Made by a program: the position numbers and the translations under genes
Source: CAYIYO01 sp964367715
Lineage (GTDB): Bacteria > Chlamydiota > Chlamydiia > Chlamydiales > Criblamydiaceae
Direction of reading: 5' to 3'
NCBI GenBank assembly: GCA_964367715.1
Contig: CAYIYO010000009.1
Location: 1 to 48,225 of the forward strand
Length of the DNA: 48,225 nucleotides
Notes under the pieces: model-generated
What the model was told of the DNA's origin: nothing
The model's database searches: none
What the model saw: the letters and a program-made list of their open reading frames with translations, nothing else
Shown here: piece by piece, positions 1 through 7,814 of the stretch
How positions within the stretch are numbered: position 1 is the first letter of the stretch
Layout: each line of letters starts with the position of its first letter

Positions 1-110
1 TAGAGCTTGGGTAACCAATCCCTAGAAGACCTCGCCTGAATAAGTCAGGCAATGAATCAGAGAACCCTTAATCGGGAAACCCTCCGATTCATCTGAGGGA
101 TCTGTCACAA

Positions 111-154
111 AAACCTCTCCTTTAATCGGTATAACGATTGGGAGAGGTTTTTTT
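111..154. terminator. Rho-independent terminator-like hairpin
   Basis: A perfect 10-bp stem (111-120 with 141-150) is followed by a run of T. The loop can fold into a second small stem (AATCG/CGATT). It is palindromic with A-rich and T-rich flanks, so it could work in both directions. The rest of positions 1-297 shows no convincing gene. Confidence 0.6.
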
Positions 155-297
155 ATGCCGTTTTTTTTGAGAGAGTGTGAAACCATGAATTCGGTCGATG
201 ATGAAATCTTTGATATTGTCATTACCATCTCACTTTTGTGTGAATGGAATTTTAATCTATTTGATTAAAATTTAATAAAATTAAATCCAGAATTCTT

Positions 298-345
298 TAT
301 ACACAAGTGAAATCAAAAACAGATTTTTGATTTCACTTGTGTATA
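298..345. repeat. Short palindrome (44 bp) with TA flanks, deletion form of the long palindrome family
   Basis: A 22-bp perfect stem (298-319 with 324-345) closes a 4-nt loop. The element proper is 300-343, starting TACACAAGTG and ending with its complement, and a TA dinucleotide flanks each end. The arm sequence matches the outer arm of the 158-bp palindrome at 22681-22838, so this is probably a copy that lost the inner part. It ends about 30 bp upstream of the start codon at 376, where a hairpin in the leader could affect expression of that gene (inference). Confidence 0.7.
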
Positions 346-375
346 AACGGAAGGAAATAGTCTGAGGGAAGTTTC

Positions 376-1668
376 ATGTCGAATAAAAAAAGTGGGGCCG
401 TCTGCACACTCAGATTTTTAGAAATGTTAAAGAAGTGTTGCTTAGAAGAACTTAAAACCATCCGGGAAGTTTTAGGAACCATGGTTCATGAGGTTCTGAC
501 GAAAAAATGTGCGCACGCAGAAACTTCCTACCCTCTTAAACTCATTTTAGTGAATTCGGCAGCCGCAGGAAAAGACGCACAAACCATCGCAAGTCATGAT
601 GGGAGTTCCAAATACCTGATTGGAGGACTTGTTAATTATGGACAAGAGACCACAGAAAATAATTTAAATCGAGTTCCAGAAGAGAGCATTCGAGCGGTAT
701 TTAATTTTTTGAAGCAGGAAGGTGTTGATGATCGGATCCTAATTGCAGCAGGCGAAGGATTCACTTCTGGTCCTCAGGAAGGAGAGTTTTCTATCTATGC
801 TGGAACAAAAGAGTGCACGGTACACGATCGATTTAATGCAGAAATTTCAGATGCAATTGCTAAAAAAGATAAAAAAGCAGTCTACCAAGAAATCGCTGCC
901 ATTGTCTCTTTGGCACAACTCTTAACTATTTCGGGAATGACTGAGAATGCGATTATTATTGGGATCGAGAAGACTAAAAACCTTCCTGTTGATTCGAATC
1001 CATTCCTTTTGAAGTCCCAACAGATAGAAAAAATTAATGCACAGTGTTGGGAAGAACTCTCCAATTTTCTCAAACATAATATTAAAACGCATCCTAACAT
1101 GAAGATTTCTGTCGGAGAAAGTTTTACTTCAGGTCTTTTGGCTGGATTAATAATTACAACCCCAGATGCGGCAACGATTTTTGATACGAGCCTTAATTGG
1201 TATGATAAACGGTTAAAAATTTTTGTTGGGGTTCCAGAAGAGGATTTGACCGATGCATTAATTGCAGAACCCAAAACGATTGCACTCGCTTCGCAAGGCT
1301 TATTGAATAAGGTTCCTTTGACGACAGGAATATGTATCGGTACCACGGGATGGGCCAATTATAGGAACAAGGGTGAGCCTGATTATTTTTCGATCGGCAT
1401 CGCACAAAGAGAAGAAAAGGATCCTACTAAATCGACAGTTTCTACAGCTAAAGTACAGGTCATTATTACGAAAAATGAACTCAAAAATAAAGGGAAAAGG
1501 CAATTGACACGTCAGCTCGGAGTCACCACAGCACTGTATCTACTTGCGAGGCTTTTAGAAAATCACTTTGAGGAATTTAAACCAAAGATAAGTGTAATTA
1601 AAAACAGGTTACTGGCATTGATTCAACAAAATGGAACAATAGAAGTGCAGGATCTACCAATCACATAG
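376..1668 (+). CDS. CinA C-terminal (NMN deamidase-like) double-domain protein, divergent
   Basis: This 430-residue protein is preceded by an AGGGA ribosome-binding site. The C-terminal half resembles a CinA C-terminal / nicotinamide-nucleotide amidase domain: GESFTSG sits where the family has ESxTGG, followed by a conserved Tyr and Lys (NWYDKRLKIFVGV) and a GTTGWA motif in place of GIAGP. The N-terminal half has the same order in more degraded form (GGLVNYGQ, then GEGFTSGPQEG), which suggests an internal duplication. Ordinary CinA proteins carry an N-terminal MoCF domain that is absent here. The substituted signature residues leave it unclear whether the enzyme is active on NMN. It converges with the symporter gene on the other strand. 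The family assignment is moderately sure, the function is not. Confidence 0.6.
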   Translation: MSNKKSGAVCTLRFLEMLKKCCLEELKTIREVLGTMVHEVLTKKCAHAETSYPLKLILVNSAAAGKDAQTIASHDGSSKYLIGGLVNYGQETTENNLNRVPEESIRAVFNFLKQEGVDDRILIAAGEGFTSGPQEGEFSIYAGTKECTVHDRFNAEISDAIAKKDKKAVYQEIAAIVSLAQLLTISGMTENAIIIGIEKTKNLPVDSNPFLLKSQQIEKINAQCWEELSNFLKHNIKTHPNMKISVGESFTSGLLAGLIITTPDAATIFDTSLNWYDKRLKIFVGVPEEDLTDALIAEPKTIALASQGLLNKVPLTTGICIGTTGWANYRNKGEPDYFSIGIAQREEKDPTKSTVSTAKVQVIITKNELKNKGKRQLTRQLGVTTALYLLARLLENHFEEFKPKISVIKNRLLALIQQNGTIEVQDLPIT

Positions 1669-1686
1669 AGAAGCTTATGCTTCTCT
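1667..1686. terminator. Bidirectional hairpin between convergent genes
   Basis: An 8-bp perfect stem (AGAGAAGC with GCTTCTCT) and TTAT loop overlap the stop codons of the two convergent genes ending at 1668 and 1675. It probably ends transcription from both sides, although the T-run is weak. Confidence 0.5.
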
Positions 1687-3111
1687 CTTTGCTATCTTTA
1701 TATTCGAAACGAGATAAATTCCTAATAGACTACAAAAGAACCCTGGAACCATCGAATAGATCGTCAGTTGAGGAAAAAAGAGATGATTTATGGTCGGCCA
1801 AAAAGCCGCGATGCATCCCCCAATAATAATTCCAGCAAAGGCTCCGTACTTGTTTGTTTTTTTGTAGTAGAGGGCCATTAGCACGAGTGGACCAAAGGAA
1901 GCGCCTAATCCTGCCCAGGCATAATAGACGGCGTCCATTAGGGAGGTGCTGCGATCAAAAGCGATGAGAAGTGCGATTAAAGAAACTAACAGCACACCGA
2001 TGCGCGAAATGAGCAGCAGTTCTTTTTGCGAGGCATGGCGTTTGAAGAGGTGTTTGAAAAAGTCTTCGCTAATGATGGAGGCGCAGACTAAAATTTGCGA
2101 GTCCATCGTCGACATACTTGCTGCAAGGACTGCGCAGAGGATGAATCCACCAATAAACGGATGAAATAACTGTTTTACCATCTCGACAAAAACAAGTTCT
2201 GGATTGTTCATAAAGCCGTTGAAGTAGCTGATCCCGATGAGACCAACAGTTGCTGCTGCTGTTAAAGAAATAATTTGCCAAGAAATGCCCAAGTATTTCG
2301 ATTTGACAAGCTCCTCAGGAGATTTTATTCCCATGAATTTAGTGATGATGTGCGGCTGACCGAAATAACCCAAGCCCCAGCCTAAGCTGATTTGTAAAAG
2401 CATTAAAATTTCAAAGAAGGATCCGGTGGGAAAGAGTTGTAGTGAGATGTCTAATTTCTTTGCCGTTTCGATAATTCCTTCAAAGCCGTTGGGTAGATGG
2501 GTAAAGGCAACGGAAGGGACGAGGATGACCATCAATAAGAGGAAGATCGCCTGAAATTGATCAATTTGTGCAACGGTATAGTAACCGCCAATGATGGTAT
2601 AAATCACCACGACAACAACGGCAATCGAGATTCCGACAAAGTAATCCATCTGAAACAAGGACTCCAGCATGTTGCCGATGCCGATTAGACTGGCAGAAAG
2701 GTAGAAGGTCGTAAAAAAGAGTGCCATTGCAGCTGTGCTGACGCGAAGAATTCCCGAGGTATCATTAAATCTTTTTTCGAAAAATGTGGAGAGTGTGCAG
2801 CTATCTAGCTCTTCCGTTTGCACACGAAGCTTTTTGGAAATTAAGTGCCAGTTTAAAAACATGCAGACAACGAGACCGATTCCCATCCATGCCTGCGAAA
2901 CACCATATAAAAAGAATGCGGCGGGAAAGGCTTGAAATAGCCATGAAGTCATGTCGCTTGCTTGAGCAGAAAAGGCTGTGACCCAATAGTTTAAGCTGCG
3001 GTTTCCCATGATAAAATCTTTCGACGTTTTCTGTTGGCGGTGAAAAAACCAGCCTAACATCAAAATAATTGAGAAATAGGCGACGAATGCCATTAGATAT
3101 TGGGTGTTCAT
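1675..3111 (-). CDS. putP: Sodium/proline-type symporter (SSS family, PutP-like)
   Basis: The protein is a 478-residue integral membrane protein of the sodium:solute symporter family, close to the usual PutP length. It begins directly in a first membrane helix and has the family pattern of about 12-13 segments. Recognisable parts are the MGNRSLNYWVTAFSAQASDM stretch near residue 36, which matches the PutP region containing sodium-binding residues, the GWGLGYFGQPHI motif near 245, and an ILCAVLAASMSTMDSQILV segment typical of PutP. It should import proline or a related solute with Na+. Substrate choice within the SSS family cannot be settled from sequence alone. It is transcribed alone and convergent with the CinA-like gene. 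Confidence 0.88.
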   Translation of the reverse strand: MNTQYLMAFVAYFSIILMLGWFFHRQQKTSKDFIMGNRSLNYWVTAFSAQASDMTSWLFQAFPAAFFLYGVSQAWMGIGLVVCMFLNWHLISKKLRVQTEELDSCTLSTFFEKRFNDTSGILRVSTAAMALFFTTFYLSASLIGIGNMLESLFQMDYFVGISIAVVVVVIYTIIGGYYTVAQIDQFQAIFLLLMVILVPSVAFTHLPNGFEGIIETAKKLDISLQLFPTGSFFEILMLLQISLGWGLGYFGQPHIITKFMGIKSPEELVKSKYLGISWQIISLTAAATVGLIGISYFNGFMNNPELVFVEMVKQLFHPFIGGFILCAVLAASMSTMDSQILVCASIISEDFFKHLFKRHASQKELLLISRIGVLLVSLIALLIAFDRSTSLMDAVYYAWAGLGASFGPLVLMALYYKKTNKYGAFAGIIIGGCIAAFWPTINHLFFPQLTIYSMVPGFFCSLLGIYLVSNIKIAKREA

Positions 3112-3242
3112 AGCGACCGGGATAAAAGGTTATAACTGGCCAATTATATCGTTAGCTTCTCTTGACGGCAAGAAAATAATGGGAAAAATGCATCTGATCT
3201 TCTATGATGCAATCAATAATTTGATTTAATGGAGAAAAGAAA

Positions 3243-4343
3243 ATGGCAGTACAACATATCGAGCGTATCACAGGGGAATTCAACTATACACGGATTGGTC
3301 AATTGTTAGGGGAGGAGGCTTCTTCATTACTAGAATATCGCTGTGAAAAAGTACCAAAGGAAACTATTATTGCTCCAAGTCCTGACTGGATCGATCGTAT
3401 CTTTAAGGAAAGCGATCGTAATAACCGGGTCTTGAGCAACTTGGCCAGACTTTTTAATCATGGACGTCTAGCCGGAACGGGTTATTTATCGATTCTTCCT
3501 GTTGACCAAGGAGTCGAGCATTCTGCTGGCGCTTCTTTTTCGCCAAATCCTCTCTACTTTGATCCCGATAATATTGTGAAGTTGGCGATAGAAGCAGGAT
3601 GTAACGGTGTGGCATCGACATTAGGTGGTCTTGGCATTGTCGCTAGAAAATATGCGCACAAGATCCCTTTTATCGTTAAAATCAATCACAACGAGCTATT
3701 GACCTATCCGAATAAGTACGATCAGATTCTTTTTGCTAACGTGAAGCAAGCCTACGACATGGGAGCTGTTGCTGTGGGAGCGACCATCTATTTTGGATCG
3801 GAAAACAGCGATCGTCAAATTAAAGAGGTCAGCGACGCCTTCCGTCTGGCGCATGAGCTCGGCTTGGTCTGCATTTTGTGGTGCTACCTTCGCAATGAAG
3901 CCTTTAAAGTGAATGGGGTCGATTACCATACGAGTGCCGACTTGACGGGTCAGGCAAATTATTTGGGTGCGACAACCGAAGCAGATATTGTAAAACAGAA
4001 GTTGCCAGAAAATAATGGTGGCTATAAAGCCATCAATCAAGCGCATCCTGGATATGGTAAGTGGTCTGAAAAGATGTATAGCCAGTTAGCGGATACAAAT
4101 CCGATTGATCTCTGTCGTTATCAAGTATTGAACACTCAGCGGATTGGATTGATCAATTCCGGAGGCGCGGCAGGAAATAATGACTTAGCAGAAGCGATTC
4201 GCACGGCGGTCATTAATAAACGTGCGGGTGGAATGGGATTGATCAGTGGCCGAAAAACATTTCAAAAGCCAATGAAAGAAGGGATCGCCCTCTTTCATGC
4301 GATCCAAGATGTCTATCTCTGCGATGAAATTACCCTGGCTTAA
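3243..4343 (+). CDS. fbaB: Class I fructose-bisphosphate aldolase, DhnA/FbaB type
   Basis: This 366-residue protein follows a GGAGA ribosome-binding site. It belongs to the archaeal/DhnA type of Schiff-base aldolase that chlamydiae use in glycolysis in place of the metal-dependent class II enzyme. The DQGVEHS motif near residue 82, the VKINHNELL segment, the AVGATIYFG strand and the glycine-rich phosphate-binding NSGGAAGNND and GGMGLISGRK segments near the C-terminus are all present. It cleaves fructose 1,6-bisphosphate to dihydroxyacetone phosphate and glyceraldehyde 3-phosphate in the cytoplasm. The gene appears to be monocistronic. A 600-bp nested palindrome starts 15 bp after its stop codon and may serve as a transcription barrier. 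Confidence 0.92.
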   Translation: MAVQHIERITGEFNYTRIGQLLGEEASSLLEYRCEKVPKETIIAPSPDWIDRIFKESDRNNRVLSNLARLFNHGRLAGTGYLSILPVDQGVEHSAGASFSPNPLYFDPDNIVKLAIEAGCNGVASTLGGLGIVARKYAHKIPFIVKINHNELLTYPNKYDQILFANVKQAYDMGAVAVGATIYFGSENSDRQIKEVSDAFRLAHELGLVCILWCYLRNEAFKVNGVDYHTSADLTGQANYLGATTEADIVKQKLPENNGGYKAINQAHPGYGKWSEKMYSQLADTNPIDLCRYQVLNTQRIGLINSGGAAGNNDLAEAIRTAVINKRAGGMGLISGRKTFQKPMKEGIALFHAIQDVYLCDEITLA

Positions 4344-4411
4344 TAACTAAGTTTTCAAGGTCGCGGATTCGACCAAAGCGTGTAACCACAGGCCTTAGCC
4401 TGTAGGCTATA

Positions 4412-4571
4412 TACCGCTCGTGATTCAAAATTTAGTTTTTCGGCTGCGTCAAAGCCCCGCGGTTGGCACATCGTAAGTGGGTTCATATTGTTAATATTGA
4501 CCCACTTACGATGTGCCAACCGCGGGAGCTTTCACGCGGCCCAAAAATCAAATTTTGAACCACGAACGGTA
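4412..4571. repeat. Long palindrome B (full length), inserted at TA inside element A
   Basis: This 160-bp element starts TACCGCTCG and ends CGAACGGTA, with an extra TA on each side. It folds into an outer stem of about 35 bp, an asymmetric internal loop (AAAGCCCCG opposite GGGAGCTTT) and an inner stem of about 25 bp closing on a conserved AT-rich centre (GGTTCATATTGTTAATATT). Its arms are shared with the 75-bp copy at 18743-18817. Its centre and asymmetric loop are shared with the elements at 20833-20991 and 22681-22838. Confidence 0.85.
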
Positions 4572-4622
4572 TAGTTTGGAAGATTATTAAGCTAACCATA
4601 GTTATGCTGGGATTCAGTTTTG

Positions 4623-4877
4623 GCGGTCTGAAAGACCGCAATCTTACAGCCTAGGTCGAAGCGCAGCGGAGGCCTAGGTAGGTAATCAAATAGTTTGAGG
4701 TCTGAAAGACCGGCATAATGAAACATAAGCAAACCATTTACTCTCTGACCCACGGGTTTCTTAATGTTTATTTTAAGTAACTATACCGGTCTTTCAGACC
4801 TCAAATTGTTTACTGCCTTACCTAGGCCTCCGCTGCGCTTCGACCTAGGCTGTAGGATTTGCGGTCTTTCAGACCGC
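4623..4877. repeat. Palindrome C with four GGTCTGAAAGACC-type hairpins
   Basis: Two arms of about 91 bp (4623-4713 and 4786-4877) are inverted copies with high identity around a 72-bp spacer. Each arm begins and ends with a small self-complementary motif (GGTCTGAAAGACC or its complement), giving four copies. Between them lies a conserved block containing CCTAGGTCGAAGCGCAGCGG. It sits at the centre of palindrome A. No related copy is seen elsewhere in the window. Confidence 0.75.
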
Positions 4878-5008
4878 TTTTTAAGAAAAATAATCTTCTA
4901 AACTATAGCCTACAGGCTAAGGCCTGTGGTTACACGCTTTGGTCGAATCCGCGACCTAAAAATGAAAAAAATTATTGTTTCCGATAATTAACTTAAAAAC
5001 AGACTAAT

Positions 5009-6160
5009 CTATTGCATCTTAGCAAGATGGTTTGCGTAGTCTGCTTTCCATTCTTCTGTTTCTTCTACAAAAGGGGAAATTAATTTAGGGGTATGTTTAG
5101 TGCCCACATCGAAATTATAGTCAGAAAGATTAAATATCTTTTTGGGAGTATCGGTTCCGCTGCTCCAATGTGTCGTCGTGGCAAAGGATCCCTTGTAGTC
5201 ACCTTCGAGCTGAATCACCACACCCCAACGTGTATAATTTTGGACAACTTTACTGCCCATAGAAAAAGTTTCCATTCCTCTAGGTGCCCATAAAGATTGT
5301 AATACTTGCTGTGCAGCAGCATTCACATCATAAATATTTCTTACTGTTTTAGGAATAAATCGGGTTAATGTGCCTGCACGTGTAAAGCGTGCAGCGGATC
5401 CACATCCTCCTGGGATACTGTCCGATCCAGAACCAATAGAATCTGTAAGAAGCATAACACCATTCAATTGGATTGTTCCTGGAAAGTTTGTATTGAATGA
5501 CGCTGAGCCTTTGAATCCGTCAAGCTGTGAAGGATATTTAGGGTCATTGGTTAAAATTCCTATGGAAGGATACGTTGGATGATGTTTGTCATAGACGTGC
5601 AATTTTCCATCTTGGTACTCGACAACAGCATGATTGCCTTCTGCATCCGCAACCGCATAATGGAGTAAGGGAAGAGCAACGGATTCGATATCATCCAATG
5701 TGGAACGCCAGGCACAGAGTTTTTTTAGTGCAGGTTCAACATCTGCTACGGTTGCGCATGTTGCTAGGCAGTAGCGTACGATATCTGCTGCAGAAAGAAA
5801 TCGGCCTGATCCTTCGGTTGGATTTTGATACTCAGTATTAAAAAGGGTATTTCCTCCCATGGAGAATCCAGCGCCATTTAAACCATCGATGATATTCCGA
5901 TTGCCTAGTGCACCCAATCCAAGAAAGCCGTAGATGGTGTCGCAGATAAGAACTTCTTCTCCATTTAGATAGTAACGGTCTTCTCCTTCTTCTTTTGCTT
6001 CTCCAGGAGCAAAAGTGTTGAATGGTTCATCTTTGTTGAAGGGAATAACATGAGTCGCGAGAGGGATGAAAAAATCCATTGTGCGGACTCTTCGATTGTG
6101 TTTTTCTTCGTTCGGTAGTTGGAAATTTAGTGCTGCGCTCGAACATGCATGGACGGTCAT
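5009..6160 (-). CDS. Choloylglycine hydrolase / penicillin V acylase family Ntn-hydrolase
   Basis: This 383-residue protein is read from the start at 6160, which has AGGAG seven bases upstream. A longer frame exists but lacks a ribosome site. The family uses an N-terminal cysteine, exposed by processing, as nucleophile; Cys6 in HACSSAA fits this role. Further family residues are Arg26 and Asp29 in RVRTMDF, an Asn in the TNDPKYPSQL loop and an Arg in the SAARFTRA segment. It should hydrolyse an amide such as a conjugated bile acid, N-acyl homoserine lactone or penicillin V. The substrate is not predictable. No classical signal peptide is seen. A host-derived amide is a plausible target for an intracellular bacterium. 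Confidence 0.85.
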   Translation of the reverse strand: MTVHACSSAALNFQLPNEEKHNRRVRTMDFFIPLATHVIPFNKDEPFNTFAPGEAKEEGEDRYYLNGEEVLICDTIYGFLGLGALGNRNIIDGLNGAGFSMGGNTLFNTEYQNPTEGSGRFLSAADIVRYCLATCATVADVEPALKKLCAWRSTLDDIESVALPLLHYAVADAEGNHAVVEYQDGKLHVYDKHHPTYPSIGILTNDPKYPSQLDGFKGSASFNTNFPGTIQLNGVMLLTDSIGSGSDSIPGGCGSAARFTRAGTLTRFIPKTVRNIYDVNAAAQQVLQSLWAPRGMETFSMGSKVVQNYTRWGVVIQLEGDYKGSFATTTHWSSGTDTPKKIFNLSDYNFDVGTKHTPKLISPFVEETEEWKADYANHLAKMQ

Positions 6161-6239
6161 TTTAATCTCCTGTGTTGATTTCGATATTGGTGTCAAAACA
6201 GTAATTTAAAATTGATAATCAATACAAGGAAAAAAGATT

Positions 6240-6275
6240 TAAAAGGAGCCAGCGCCGATGGAGATAGCGCTGGCC
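6240..6275 (-). terminator. Terminator hairpin after the SIMPL gene
   Basis: An 8-bp stem (GCCAGCGC at 6248-6255 with GCGCTGGC at 6267-6274) is followed on the minus strand by TCCTTTTAAATCTTTTTT. It lies just after the stop codon at 6284 and fits a rho-independent terminator. Confidence 0.6.
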
Positions 6276-6283
6276 AGAGGGGA

Positions 6284-7006
6284 CTATTCGATTTCGTAGA
6301 GGACAGAAATCGTGGCATTGACTTCTATTTGGCCGGCTTCAATTGATGTGGAGGGCGAGTTGCCCCCTTGCGCACCAAAAAGCATCTTCGTTCTGTAGTT
6401 AGGGGAAGAGGGTCCGACTTGGTCGAGAGAGATTTTAATCACTCTTTTTAAGGAGAGTTGTGCGCTTTCTGCTAACGTTTTTGCGTTTGACAATGCGTTT
6501 GCTGTGGCAGCGGCAATGGCTTCGTTTTGGGCAGCTTCTTTCTCTTTTAGGGAGAACGCAATCTCATTGATTGTATCTGCTCCGGCTTTGTTGATGGCGT
6601 CGATCAGGCTGCCTGAGCGCTCTAATTGTGTTGTCTTGATTAACAGCTCATTTTGAACGCGGTAGGCGAGGACCGTTGCACGCCAGTCTGCGGGAGGATC
6701 TTTTGGTTGTCTAGAATAGACTGGTGAAACAGTGAAGCTTCCTGTTTGGTATTCGTCTTTGGTGAGACCTGCTTGTTTAAGTGCATTGACAACCGCTTCC
6801 ATCTTTATTGCGTTTGCTTTTGAAGCTTCTTCAACGTCGGCATTTTCTGTATAGACGCCGATAGAAAAGCTGAGCTGGTCTGCGGGTTTAAAGAGGGTGG
6901 CAGACCCATTGACGCTGAGTTGAGGAAGTTCGTTGATTTCCGCTGCAAAGGTAGTAGAAATAAACCCTATTGATAATAACGTCGAAATAATTAATTTATT
7001 TTTCAT
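6284..7006 (-). CDS. SIMPL domain (DUF541) periplasmic protein
   Basis: The protein has 240 residues from the start at 7006, which is preceded by AGAGG. A Sec signal peptide occupies residues 1-22 (hydrophobic LIISTLLSIGFISTTFAA). The mature part begins with LSVNGSATLFKPADQLSFSIGV, typical of SIMPL/DUF541 proteins such as E. coli YggE. A long Ala/Glu-rich helix follows (EKEAAQNEAIAAATANALSNA), and the protein ends in the conserved final beta-strand. These proteins sit in the periplasm or outer membrane and are linked to envelope and oxidative stress, with no defined enzyme activity. The gene lies 13 bp after the DUF6629 gene and is probably co-transcribed with it. Confidence 0.85.
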   Translation of the reverse strand: MKNKLIISTLLSIGFISTTFAAEINELPQLSVNGSATLFKPADQLSFSIGVYTENADVEEASKANAIKMEAVVNALKQAGLTKDEYQTGSFTVSPVYSRQPKDPPADWRATVLAYRVQNELLIKTTQLERSGSLIDAINKAGADTINEIAFSLKEKEAAQNEAIAAATANALSNAKTLAESAQLSLKRVIKISLDQVGPSSPNYRTKMLFGAQGGNSPSTSIEAGQIEVNATISVLYEIE

Positions 7007-7019
7007 TTTTATACCTCTA

Positions 7020-7658
7020 TTAACGGTTTTTTTTAATAACAAATCCTAAGTAAATGCTAAGGATGGCAGAAAAGAAGCACCATGTCGAGGTAAATGTTGC
7101 TGCAAAAAATATGGCAGTGAAAATCCATGATAGAATCACAAGCACGCCGAAACCTTTAATCCCCTTTAAGCTGGAAATAAAGTTAGGGGCGAGGACGATA
7201 AACCCATAGGCCCCTTTAACGATCCAATCATTAAATTCAAAGCTGCGTTGCATTCCATATTGAATGCTATGACCGACAATTTCAACTGTCATTCGATTTT
7301 CTGGTAGGTAAGTTAGAACGAAAATCACAAAAGCAACCCCGGCAATCAAAGGCATGGCTAGAATCTTTTTTCTCATTGGCACTCTTTCCGCAACAAAAAT
7401 CGAAAAGGGGAGCCATACCGGCCAGATGAGAAAAGCGAAAAATAGAAAAAAGTATTGGAAGAAGATCGCCAGTTCCGAGTGGGCAGCGGTGGGGAGAAGT
7501 AGCGCTAATCCGCCTTCTGACGCTTGTTGTAGTGCAAAAAGTAGAGGGGTAAGGGCTAAAAGTCTAAGATTCTTGGGTTTGCGCATCATTATGAGTCCTA
7601 GACTCACGACAGTAAGGACCGCGGCGGCGGTAAAACTTGCTTCGGCAGAAAAACACAT
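7020..7658 (-). CDS. DUF6629-type membrane protein
   Basis: This 212-residue protein has a strong AAGGAG site before its ATG. It opens with MCFSAEASF, the hallmark start of the DUF6629 family (usually MCFSAxASF). The rest is hydrophobic, with about seven predicted membrane segments. A conserved QQASEGG motif follows the second helix, and the protein ends in IKKNR. Function is unknown. It probably forms an operon with the SIMPL protein downstream. Confidence 0.75.
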   Translation of the reverse strand: MCFSAEASFTAAAVLTVVSLGLIMMRKPKNLRLLALTPLLFALQQASEGGLALLLPTAAHSELAIFFQYFFLFFAFLIWPVWLPFSIFVAERVPMRKKILAMPLIAGVAFVIFVLTYLPENRMTVEIVGHSIQYGMQRSFEFNDWIVKGAYGFIVLAPNFISSLKGIKGFGVLVILSWIFTAIFFAATFTSTWCFFSAILSIYLGFVIKKNR

Positions 7659-7814
7659 GAACAGCTCCTTGTTTAATCAATTTCATCTTGTTCAATTCTT
7701 AAAATAAAATCAAATATTATTTATGTAAAACAGATTAACAGTAAATTGTAATTAAAAAATAAAAAATGTTACAATAAATATGTAATTATTATTAATTAGT
7801 AACATTTGGTAATT

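Larger units (their letters stand above)
4358..4957. repeat. 600-bp nested palindrome (outer element A)
   Basis: The outer arms are 4358-4411 plus 4574-4588 on the left and 4889-4957 on the right. The left arm is split by the 162-bp palindrome B. When 4410-4571 is removed, the two arms match over about 68 bp with one mismatch. The centre of A is occupied by another palindrome, C (4623-4877). Nothing here codes for a protein. It fills the 665-bp gap between the aldolase and the choloylglycine-hydrolase-like gene. Confidence 0.85.

Noticed and set aside
22..228. Possible 68-residue protein on the minus strand
   Set aside because: It runs through the terminator hairpin at 111-154, has no clear ribosome site at its ATG and no recognisable feature; an internal GTG with a GGAGAGG site would leave only 28 residues.
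4470..4500. TTAATATT centre of palindromes as a geminivirus-like rolling-circle nick site
   Set aside because: The resemblance to TAATATTAC is partial and no Rep protein is encoded in the window.
4344..5008. Small coding genes or a riboswitch between aldolase and acylase genes
   Set aside because: All of the sequence is explained by the three nested palindromes; no frame with a ribosome site was found.
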